From: Cyanophora paradoxa | Taxonomy: Eukaryota; Glaucocystophyceae; Cyanophorales; Cyanophoraceae | Assembly: GCA_004431415.1 (NCBI GenBank) | Contig: QPMI01000221.1 | Span: forward strand, 1 to 64,000 | Reading direction: 5' to 3' | DNA: 64,000 nt | Shown: positions 21,836 to 30,834 of the stretch, in pieces | How positions within the stretch are numbered: the stretch's first letter is position 1 | Layout of the letters: each line of letters opens with the position of its first letter | Notes under the pieces: model-generated | Told to the model about the DNA's origin: nothing | Seen by the model: only the letters and a program-made list of their open reading frames with translations | The model's database searches: none | Position numbers and translations under genes: made by a program

Positions 21836-23549
21836 CTACCCCCGCCGACGGGCGGCTCGGGGGGTACCGAGGGGGCGGCGGGGGAGGACGACGCGCTCGG
21901 CGTCGGGCAGCGAGTCCTCGTCAAAGAGGACGACCTCCTTGTCCACCATCCCGCTCTCCAGGAGCGTCCGGTACGCCTCGCGCTTCTCCGCGATGAAGCG
22001 CCCGTTCTCCTCCGAGATCGCCGCCGACACCGCCTCGCCCTTCGCACGTAGGCCAGGCTCCCCGCGGAGATCTCGTCGCCCAGGGAACCCCGTCATCACC
22101 TCCGTCGTGAGCGCCTCGGCGAACCAGAGCGTCCACGGCCCGCACTGGTACCCGTCCCGACCTGCAGGCGCCCGCGCGTCTCCGTGACGAAGCGGTAGCG
22201 GGGAAAGGCGGCCTTGCAGGCGCGCTCGAGCCTGGGGTCGGGCGGGCCGCCGAGCGAGTCCCAGAAGCGCGTCTGCTTCGACGCCCCGTCCACCGCGAGG
22301 AGGGTCCAGTGGCCCCCGCTCGATCCCCCTGGGTGCGCTCCCCGCCGCGCCTCAGGTTGCCCACGCTGACGGGGCAGAGGACGCAGGTCCCGCGCTCGGC
22401 GGCGCCCAGGGCCCTGCGCGCCCGCCGCGCCTCGTCGGCGCGCGCGTACCGGAGCAGCAGCGACGTCACGATCTCGACGTGCATGGGGTAGAGGGCCTTG
22501 ATCCGTCCCCCGGCGCCGGCGCGGAGCAGCAGCAGCGTGAGGACGTTGGCGATCTCGGCGTCGCGGAGCCAGCTCTTGCGGCCGAAGATCGAGATGCGGC
22601 GGGCCAGCGGGAGGGGCCGGGAGGGCCCGCAGCGGCCACGGCGGCCGGGTCCGCCCCTCGAGCACGAGGCGGGCCCTCTGGAACTCGGCGGCCAGCCCCT
22701 CTCTCCGGTCCGGCAGCGCCCCGAGGAAGCGCTCCGCCCCAGGGCGCTGACAAAGGCCCACCTGCGCGCAGATCCGTGCGTCGCGACGTCGGCCCCGAGG
22801 CCGCCGTAGTGGACGAGGGTGCGGGTGAGGAGGGCGAGCCGCTCGCGCCCCACCGTCCGCGTGCTCGCCTCGAAGCGGTGCGGCCCGCCCACCGCGAGGT
22901 CCGGGTGCCGCCTCATGATCTCCATCCGGACGCAGTTCGTGGAGCGCGAGTCCCCGTAGGCCGCCTGGGCGAGGCTCGCCAGCGGGATCCACCACTCGAG
23001 CTCCGGCACCTGCGTACCCCCCCCCCCGGCCCCCACCGTTGCCGGCGGCGATGGGAAGGGGGGTACAGGGGTACGCACCTCGATCCGCCGCGCGCGCACG
23101 GCCAGGAACCGATCCCCCGCGGCGCGCAGGACCTGCATCTCGAGGCGCTCGAGACGGGCCTGCCTCCGGCGCTCCAGCGCGGCGTAGAGCTCGGCCGCCC
23201 CGCGGTGCATGCGCCCGTCCTGCGAGCGCTCCCACGTGTTGCTCACGATCGGCTCGACGTAGCGCAGGGGCAGGACCCGCGGCGGCCGCTCCTGCGCGTC
23301 GTGCACGTTGCGCGCGATGGCGCCCAGCGTCTCCAGGAGGAGGATGGCGTTTTCGTCGGGCAGCGGGCGCGTCGGGACCCGGTGCGCCTCGGTGAGCGCC
23401 TCGTCGCCGCTCGCGATGCCCAGCAGACGCCTGAGCTCGGCCGTGCAGACGCAGGGGCCGGCGTCCGTCCGCAGGACCACGAGGCGGGCCGGCCCGTACG
23501 GGCCCTCGAACTCGGCCAGCTCGTACGTGTCCGTGACCGCGGAGAACAT
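21836..23549 (-). CDS. Ulp1/C48-type cysteine protease module
   Basis: The frame starts at ATG 23,549 (MFSAVTDTYELAEFEGPYGP). Its N-terminal domain of ~150 residues (LVVLRTDAGPCVCTAELRRL) distantly recalls BRO-N/KilA-N modules. An intron at about 23,079-22,998 (GTGCGTACC...TACGCAG) joins it to VPELEWWIPLASLAQAAYGD. The protease part has ISIFGRKSWLRDAEIANVLT (substrate-binding region, near 22,595-22,535), CVLCPVSVGN, HWTLLAVDGASKQTRFWDSL (catalytic His at ~22,310 and Asp at ~22,259) and YQCGPWTLWF (catalytic Cys at ~22,143). These follow the His-Asp-Gln-Cys order of SUMO/adenain-type proteases. Three frame changes (near 22,770, 22,640-22,330 and 22,160) lack clear splice sites, so indels or decay are likely. 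It continues as LPDAERVVLP and then, after another frame change near 21,860, into the acidic linker of the recombinase. One large fused protein is possible. Confidence 0.75.
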
Positions 23550-23644
23550 TCTCTGCTCCCCGCGGCCGCCCCTCTCCGAGGTCGGGCGCGCGGGGGCTTT
23601 TAGTCGCGGCGCCCCGGCCCCTCTCGGGCCTTTGTCGGCCCCTT

Positions 23645-23735
23645 AGTTGCAGTACCCTGAGGCCTTTGCCGGCCCGCTTCATTGCAGTACCCCTGCCTGC
23701 CTCGCGACCTCGCATTCATTGCAGTACCCCTGCCC
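23645..23735. repeat. Short direct repeats upstream of the protease-recombinase gene
   Basis: Three copies of tgcagtaccc(c)tg lie near 23,648, 23,692 and 23,720, with cattgcagtacccctgcc shared by the last two. They sit about 100-190 bp upstream of the preferred start at 23,549, where a promoter or an element end would be expected. No protein binding site is recognised. Confidence 0.45.
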
Positions 23736-23739
23736 GCCT

Positions 23740-24430
23740 CGCTTCCCCCACCTCTTTTCCCGCCCCTCGGGCCGCTTCGAGGCCTCGCTCCGCGCGCCTT
23801 GCGCGGCGCGAGCGCCGGCGCCGAGCGCGCTATCAGCGTAGAACGGCGTGCAGAGCACGCACGGCGCCTTTCCGCGCCGTTTGCGCGCGTCTGGAGCGCC
23901 CCTGGGGGGAGGGGGGCCCCCCCGGGGTCGCGATCGAGGGCCGAAAGAGGGGCCGCATATACCGCACTAAAATTAGCATCAATTAGAGGGGGTCCCCTGC
24001 ATCCCTTCGACGGCCTTTGTGCGGATCCGAAAATTCATTTGACCCCTTTTTCGGGGGGGGTGGGACTGGTATGGCATGCGCGGGCGCGGCGAAGACGCCT
24101 GCGGGGCGGGCGTGGCGCCGCGGGGCTGAGCACGGCGTGCGCGCGGCAGTGCGCATGCGCAGCGGACGGAATTCGCGCGCTGCATGCATGGCCGGGCGCG
24201 CGGAAGTTCCTTTTTTTTCCTATTCTTCCCCCCTGCGCTTCTCCCCCCTGTTCATTCCCCCCCTAAGTTAGCCACCGGTGGCTAACTTGCGATCGAAGGG
24301 TACAGAGTTCGGCCTCGTGAAATTGATCTCATACAAAACCAACGATGTCGTAGAACCCTAGACTATAGCTGCATGCGCATGCGGAATCAGGCTATCTGCA
24401 GTCCTACAAAAGCCTTGCACCGCTGCAGTA
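23740..24430. other. Intergenic with a perfect 24 bp palindrome
   Basis: No gene is seen. A perfect palindrome (aagttagccacc and its complement, 24 nt, 24,265-24,288) could form a cruciform or bind a dimeric protein. A minus-strand frame ending at 24,387 (TEWFRAPRAGRPDIFANEEQ, then AKGLLQRCKAFVGL) looks protein-like at the edge of this block. It could be the last exon of an unidentified gene or of the TCF25 gene. Confidence 0.35.
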
Positions 24431-24949
24431 GCCCTTTTGCCTGCTCTTCGTTCGCGAAGATGTCAGGACGCCCCGCGCGGGGCGCGCGGAACCACTCTGT
24501 GGACGTGACCACAAATGGTGCGCATGCTGTCGGATCGCGCAGGTGGTGGCCACTGCACACCACCCGACCCCAGCGCGCGCGGGGAGAACAGGACCTCCAG
24601 GACCCGGTCGACCCAACACTTCGCTTTGAATGTAGACCCGGCGGTCGTGCGCAGCCCGTTGTTACTTTTGCAAGCGTCTCGACTCGAGCGCCACCTAACA
24701 GCATATTGAGAGCAGAATCGCAAGATAAGTTGCTGTAAGAAACGCACCGAGCTCAAGAATTGCAATTGCTTCAAAGCATTGAGCTCGTCCAGGGTCCGAT
24801 CCCGGCAGTCAGGGGCGGGAGCTCGACGCTGGCGGCCGGCTCGTCGTCGTCGAAGAGGGCCGCCTGTGTAGGGCGGCCCAGCCCCTGGCGCCCTGTGAAC
24901 GAAGAAGCAAAGGAGAGAGCCGCTCAGGACTCGGAAAGTAAAGAAGCTC

Positions 24950-26040
24950 AGAGGAAAGACGCTCGCCTTGTCGGAGTCCCGCCCCTCCCCGCACCCGGAG
25001 TCGGGCTTGACGTTGTAGTTCTCGAGGAGGGGCGGACGGCGCCGGGGTACATGAGGACCGCCTGCCGCAGGAGGGCGGCGGCGAGGGCCGCGGCAGAGGG
25101 CGGGGCGGCGCCGGCGAGGCGGGTCCAGCGTGTGCGAGAAGAGGCGCCGGAGGACCTGCCGCGCTTCAGTCTTAGAGGAGATTCGGAGGGCGCAGGGCAC
25201 CAGCTCGTCGACGGGCGCGGCGCCGCCGTCCCGCGCCACGCGCATGAGCGCGTACGCTGCGAGCCCGGCTCGGCGCCAGGAAAAAGGGGGGAGAGGCTAA
25301 GTGGGGGTACCGAGGAGTTGAGGGCGATGGGAGGAAGAGGGGCGGCTCCCGCCTCGAGAGGGCGGCTCCCGCACGAACGAGGCGGAGCGCCCGGGAGCGC
25401 CGGCGCCGCCACCAGCTCCAGAAGGAACTTGTACTCCCTGAAGAAAAATGAGGTGGGGGGGGGGAAGTTGGGGGGGGGGGGAAGGTTATGGGTACCTGGC
25501 GCGGAGGGCGAAGTAGTCGATGCACTGGAGCACCCCCATCAGGTCACTGTCGGGTCCAGCGCAAGCAGCAGCTTGGCCGTCTCTGGAGGTACGACGTTCG
25601 GTTCGAATCCGAGTAGGGGGAAGCGGTCGAGGGGTACCGAGGGAGGTGCGGGAGCAGCCGCCGCGAATGAGCATCTGCAGGCGCCGGAAGACCAGGCCCT
25701 GGGGGTGGCGGGTGAGTCCGGAGGAGGGTACAGGTTATCCTCGGGGTACAACGGGTTCTCTGCGCACTTGTTCTCCATGACTGCGAAGTCGAGGCGGCAG
25801 GCGCCGCTCGCCGGCTTGAACTGCGGGTGCCTGCCGGGACGGAGCTCAAAACCAAGTGAACGAACTGCAGCGCAACGCATCCTCCGCCCCGCCGCGCCCG
25901 TGCCCGCGCCCCGCCCCGCACCAGGCTGCCTCGAGGCAGTAGAGGGCGCGGTCGAGGAGCTCGGTCGCCGCGTCCAGCTCGCCGCTGTACTTGTAGATCT
26001 GAGGCCGGCCCGCCGGCTTCAGGCCCCGGGCCAGGCTTCG
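24950..26040 (-). CDS. TCF25: TCF25/Rqc1 homologue, central and C-terminal part
   Basis: Minus-strand exons match the TCF25 family block by block: YKYSGELDAATELLDRALYC (helical repeat), HPQFKPASGACRLDF...MENK, MLIRGGCSRTSL, ETAKLLLALDP, DLMGVLQCIDYFALRAR, REYKFLLELV, LPPIALNSS, AAYALMRVARDGGAAPVDEL, LLRQAVLMYPGAVRP and LLENYNVKPDSG. The order and spacing agree with the family, and frame changes between blocks coincide with short C-rich introns. TCF25 (yeast Rqc1) is a ribosome-associated quality-control factor that helps ubiquitinate stalled nascent chains. The N-terminal third is not found. It may lie beyond the minisatellite at 26,050-27,345, which would then be an intron, or be lost. Downstream of 24,950 the translation no longer follows the family. 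Confidence 0.75.
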
Positions 26041-26049
26041 TGTGCTCGG

Positions 26050-27345
26050 GGGTTCGTGTGCTCGGGGAGGGCGGGCCCGGGGCCCGGGGCAGGGCCGGGG
26101 GAGGGCGGGCCAGGGGAGGGGCGGGCCCGGGGCCCGGGCGGGCCGGGGGAGGGGCGCGCCCGGGCCCGGGCGGGGCCGGGGGGAGAGGCGGGCTGGGGAG
26201 AGGGCGGGGCCGGGGGAGGGCGGGGCCGGGGGAGGCGGAAGGCGGGGGCGGGGCCCTCCGAAGAGGGGCTGGGAGAGGGAAGGAGGTCCACGTCCTCTCT
26301 TCCCCCCGAAGAGGGCACTCCGGGGGTAGGGAGGTCCGCCTCCTCTCTCCGGGGTCAGCATGCTGCGGGTGCTCGGGGAGGGCGGGCCCGGGCCCGGGCA
26401 GGGCCGGGGGAGGGCGGGGCCAGGGGAGGGGCGGGCCCGGGCCCGGGGCGGGGCCGGGGGAGGGCGCGCCCGGGGCCCGGGCGGGGCCGGGGGAGGGCGG
26501 GGCCGGGGGGAGAGGCGGGGCTGGGAGAGGGGCGGGGCCGGGGGAGGGCGGGGCCGGGGGAGGCGGAAGGCGGGGCGGGCCCTCCGAAGAGGGGCTGGGA
26601 GAGGGAAGGAGGTCCACGTCCTCTCTTCCCCCCGAAGAGGGCACTCCGGGGGTAGGAGGTCCGCCTCCTCTCTCCGGGGTCAGCATGCTGCGGGTGCTCG
26701 GGGAGGGCGGGCCCGGGGCCCGGGCAGGGCCGGGGGAGGGCGGGGCCAGGGGAGGGGCGGGCCCGGGGCCCGGGGCGGGCCGGGGGAGGGCGCGCCCGGG
26801 CCCGGGCGGGGCCGGGGGAGGGCGGGGCCGGGGGGAGAGGCGGGGCTGGGGAGAGGGCGGGCCGGGGGGAGGGCGGGCCGGGGGAGGCGGAAGGGCGGGG
26901 CGGGGCCTCCGAAGAGGGCTGGGAGAGGGGAAGGAGGTCCACGTCCTCTCTTCCCCCCGAAGAGGGCACTCCGGGGGTAGGGAGGTCCGCCTCCTCTCTC
27001 CGGGGGTCAGCATGCTGCGGGTGCTCGGGGAGGGCGGGCCCGGGGCCCGGGCAGGGCCGGGGAGGGGCGGGCCAGGGGAGGGCGGGCCCGGGCCCGGGGC
27101 GGGGCCGGGGGGAGGGGCGCGCCCGGGCCCGGGCGGGGCCGGGGGAGGGGCGGGGCCGGGGGAGAGGCGGGGCTGGGAGAGGGGCGGGCCGGGGGAGGGC
27201 GGGGCCGGGGGAGGCGGAAGGGCGGGGGCGGGCCCTCCGAAGAGGGCTGGGAGAGGGGAAGGAGGTCCACGTCCTCTCTTCCCCCCCGAAGAGGGCACTC
27301 CGGGGGGTAGGGAGGTCCGCCTCCTCTCTCCGGGGGTCAGCATGC
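26050..27345. repeat. G-rich minisatellite, ~325 bp unit, four copies
   Basis: Four units begin with tcagcatgctgcgggtgctc and gggagggcgggcccgg. Unit starts lie near 26,040 (partial), 26,355, 26,683 and 27,008, ending near 27,345. Inside each unit are dozens of gggcggggccgggggagg-type words and a conserved tail (gaggtccacgtcctctcttc, gaagagggcactccggggg). The plus strand is strongly G-rich and likely to form G-quadruplexes. Long frames through it on both strands are artefacts of composition. Confidence 0.9.
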
Positions 27346-27349
27346 TGCG

Positions 27350-28320
27350 GAGACGGGCATAAGACACCGAAAACCAGCGATCGCTTGGCCAATGAGAAGG
27401 CTGTGGACGTCAAGCCCGCGGCGACCGTTAGAACTGAGAACACAGAAGCGATCGCCGGCCCAGCAGCTCTTTGTTAGAGATCGGATCCGCTGGGTATGGC
27501 GCCGAACACAAAGCGATCGCCGAGCAATGAGAAGGCTCATAATTAAGCGCGCAACGCCGCGCATGAATCGAATTCGCGTCTTCATTCGAATATTTTCATT
27601 TGCATTCGTCTTCAAGGCCAACCGCCGGCGGTCCGCCGCTACCGGCGCGCGGCTATAGCTACCGCCGCGGCGCCGCCTACCGGTACCGCTCTCCGAGGCT
27701 CCTGCGACACTCATGCTGCGAGCCTGCGCATGCGCGACTCGGCGAGTCTCCTTCTAAATCTTGCCGCACGGGCCGCGGCACGGTGCATGCGCAATTGCAA
27801 GCTTAAGTTCGTTGCTTCAAGGCTTCAAATCGAGTCTAGATCTTGCGCACTGGCATATGCATGCGCATCAGTGCGATCCAGTGGCATCACTGGCATGGCC
27901 GCCGGGCGCACCGTCATGTGCACGCCGCTGCAAGGCGTCGCGCAACCGTCGCCAACCGATCGCGATTCGCGACTCAGGGCCGAGCTCGAGGAAGTCTGCG
28001 AGCTTAAGACTGCGTCTTGTGATTTCGCTTGAACTGTAAAACGTGCCGGCGCCGGCGATCGATATTCAATGATTATCAATTTAAGCCTCAGAATCGAAAT
28101 AGCAGCGACAAGCTTGACTTTGAAGGGATAGCCAATGCTGATCCGATGAAGCAATTGCAAGGAGATAAAAAAAACGAAAAACGAAATGGAGCCAAAGTTT
28201 TCTAATTACAATCGAACCTGTTCTTTCGAATCAAATGATTTATGATGATTTGCCAATATACCAAATACGCGGGGATTGTTGGAAGTTTCAAGGATGATAA
28301 TGTACCGCGAGAGGGCACGA
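27350..28320. other. Intergenic
   Basis: Lower GC than its surroundings, with palindromic words (cttaag, gcatgc) and no convincing gene. If TCF25 extends upstream of the minisatellite, its first exons should be here or beyond, but I could not recognise them. Confidence 0.4.
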
Positions 28321-28440
28321 GCGGATTAGAGGAGCCGCCTGAACATGCAGAAGGGCGGACTGGCTGATCTGGACGGCGCAGTCTCGAGGCCGAGAAGCGG
28401 GCAGGGGGAATGGGGGATCAAGGCCAGCGCGGCCGCGGGC

Positions 28441-29080
28441 TCATGCGTCGAAATCCGTGCGCGCCATCGGCGGCGGAGGCGGCCAGCTGCTGTACCCATC
28501 CGGCGGGGAGAAGCGGGGGGACGGGGGCGAGGGGTAGCCGGGGCCCGGTGCGGGGGCGGGGGCCGGCAGGGCGGGCGGGGAGACGGGGGGCGAGGCGGAG
28601 GGGTCCCACTGAGGGGCCGGGGCGGCGAGGCCGAGGGAGCTGGGGTGCCGCAGGAGGACGACGGGCCCCGAGTACCCCGCCCCGAAGTCCGGGCGGCCCT
28701 GGGGCGGCGGCGGCGGCGGCGGCGGCGGCTCGGCCTGGGGCGGGGGGAGCATAGCGGAGATGGGCGGGAGCACGCCGTAGCCGCCGCCGCCCTCCCGGGG
28801 GGAGGCGAGGGGCGTCCCCGGGCCGGGTACGGGGAATAAGGCGTCCTGGGTTGTACTGGTCGGGGCGGACGGCGGAGGTCGGGGGCGGGCGGGGGGCGGG
28901 GCTGGGGGGCCCTGCGGGGCCCCCTGGCGTGGGGCGGGCCTCGAAGGCGCCGGCCTGGGCGGTGGCGAGGGCGAGGGCGCCCGGGTCCGAGGGCGGCAGG
29001 CCGCACGCGTGCTCCAGCGCCGACCGCACCCGCGCATCCAGCTCCGGCAGCCCCGGCAGCCGCGCCTGCCCCCGCGTCAC
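28441..29080 (-). CDS. Proline-rich C-terminal exons, probably of the SRA gene
   Basis: Starting after a G20-class run at 29,090-29,110, the minus strand reads VTRGQARLPGLPELDARVRS, then ALEHACGLPPSDPGALALAT. After a change of frame near 28,850 it gives GGGGYGVLPPISAMLPPP...DFGAGYSGPVVLLRHPSSLG...SPPDGYSSWPPPPPMARTDF and a stop at 28,441. The segment is unstructured and proline-rich, with no domain. It follows the SRA exons on the same strand without an obvious break, so I take it as the C-terminus of that gene. Confidence 0.5.
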
Positions 29081-29200
29081 CAGGCAGGGGGGGGGGGGGG
29101 GGGGGGGGGAGGCGAGGGCCCGGGGGAAGGAGGGCCCTGGACTCGAGAGAGGAGGGACTGGGGACCCGGAAGGCCCCCCCGGCTTCTATCCCCCGTGCTT

Positions 29201-30830
29201 CTAGCGGGGCACGCCACCCCAGTCTAAAATTTGGGCTGCAGCCGCTCCGAGCTGCCTCTGGGGCTCCCGCTCGGTTCGGGGGCGGACCTGGCCGAGCTCG
29301 CGGACGAGGAAGTAGTTGACGGAGGAGGCCGACTCCCGGTGGAACTCCGGCCACTGCTCCTGTGCCCGCCCGCCCCGCCGTGTCGGCGTCGGCCCCCCGC
29401 GGTAGGAAGGAAACGAGAGAGGGCACGCGGCCGGCGCACCGCGAGCGCGCCGCGGCCCGGCGGGGCCAGCATCGCCAGGGACCACCTGCCGCCGCGCGCC
29501 GTCGGCGGGGGTACAGGCTCCCGCCGAGCGGGGGGGTACCGCAGCAGGATGGCGGTGACGTCCCTGGCGTCGGAGCGGCAGGCGACGCGGTAGAGGCCGT
29601 CGTACCTGGAGCGCGCCCCTGCCCCGTCGGCGCGGGCCGGCGATGGGTACGCGCGCACGCGCGCCGGCGCGCGCACCGGGCGGTGACGCGGGAGGGGGAG
29701 GGGGAGGAGGGGCCGGCGCGGGGAGAGGCCCCGTAGGCCCCCGACTCGTCTGCATCGTAGTCTGCGAGAGAGAGAGGGGGGGATCTTCGGCGGGGGTACA
29801 GGCGAGGGCGGGGAGGGGAAGGGCACCGTCGCAGTCGAGGGAGAAGCGGGCGGGCGGGGCGGGGCCGCGGGCCGAGCCCGGCGAGTCGGCCGCCCAGCCG
29901 CTGGGGCCGCCCCCGCCGCCGCAGCTGCTGACCGTCGTGTTGGAGGGGCATCCGTTCCCGCTGCCGGGGGTGCGTGCTCGAGGGGTACAGGGCCGCGTAG
30001 GGCCGGGGGAGGGGCGAGCGCTACCTGCCGACCGAGTCGCGGCGACCGCCGGGGTACCCCTGCGACAGGCACCAGGGTGAGAATCGACTCGGCGGGGGTA
30101 CCCGAAAGGAGGAGGGCCAACGCTCGCCTGGAAGAAAAAGGTGTTCGATGACTGGGGGGAGGGGGGGAATTCGGAGGGGGCCAGGTGCCGCATGTGTTCC
30201 ATTGTCGCAAGCTGGAGAGGGGGAAACAGAAGGGAGATCAGGGGCGGGGGATGTCTCGGAGAGGGGTACGGCACCTTGGAGCTGCGAAAGACTCGGACGG
30301 GCTTGCCGGAGGCCAGACTGGTGTCTAGGGCCGGCCCTCCCGATCTGCGCGTACCCCCGAGATCAGGAGAGGGGGGCGGGGGGGGGAGGGGGGGGGGGGG
30401 GGGCGGGCCTGTTGTTCGAGATGTAGAGGACGACGTCGTACCCGTCCACGTTGCGGGGGTGGAGAGCATGACGGAGGCGGCGCCCTCCTGGCGGCTCCCG
30501 GACACGTGCGGCGGGAGCTGGCGCCGGGCACGCGTCAAGATCTGGACGGGGGGGGGGGGGGGGTGGAGGAGGAGTGGGCGCGGGGCGGACGCCGCGGGGA
30601 GGACCCGAAGTGGTCGTGGAAGCCGCGGGCGCGGACCTCAGCGACAGGGAGAACCTGCGGCCCCGCCCCGGCCTCGGTCCGAGGGGCCGGCAGGCCTGCG
30701 CGGCCGGGGGCGGGGCCGGGGCCGGGGCCGGGGCCGGGGCGGACCTCGTTGACGAAGCAGCCGGGGAGTGGGCCGAAGCGGGGCGAGCGCTCCGGGCGGA
30801 CCCACGCCTCCAGCTCCACGGCGCGCCCCA
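29201..30830 (-). CDS. SRA-YDG (methyl-CpG reader) domain exons
   Basis: Blocks of the SRA-YDG fold appear in order on the minus strand: RFGPLPGCFVNEV (near 30,790), AEVRARGFHDHFG (near 30,630), an intron at about 30,605-30,548, LPPHVSGSRQEGAASVMLST, then NVDGYDVVLYISNNRP (near 30,450). ALDTSLASGKPVRVFRSSKV (near 30,320) follows, then the signature SRYDGLYRV (29,604-29,584) and AILLRYPPARREP. A one-base frame change lies in the C5 run between MLST and NVDG. About 660 bp of intron or insertion separates the KPVRV and YDG blocks. SRA domains flip and read 5-methylcytosine, as in UHRF1 and SUVH proteins. A further exon (QWPEFHRESASSVNYFLVRE, then LGQVRP) follows before a stop at about 29,201. 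No PHD, RING or SET domain was seen. Confidence 0.7.
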
Positions 30831-30834
30831 CCTG

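Noticed and set aside
26040-27367. Long frames (up to 600 codons) through the minisatellite on both strands
   Set aside because: They are Gly/Arg/Pro repeats caused by a repeat with few stop codons, with no domain.
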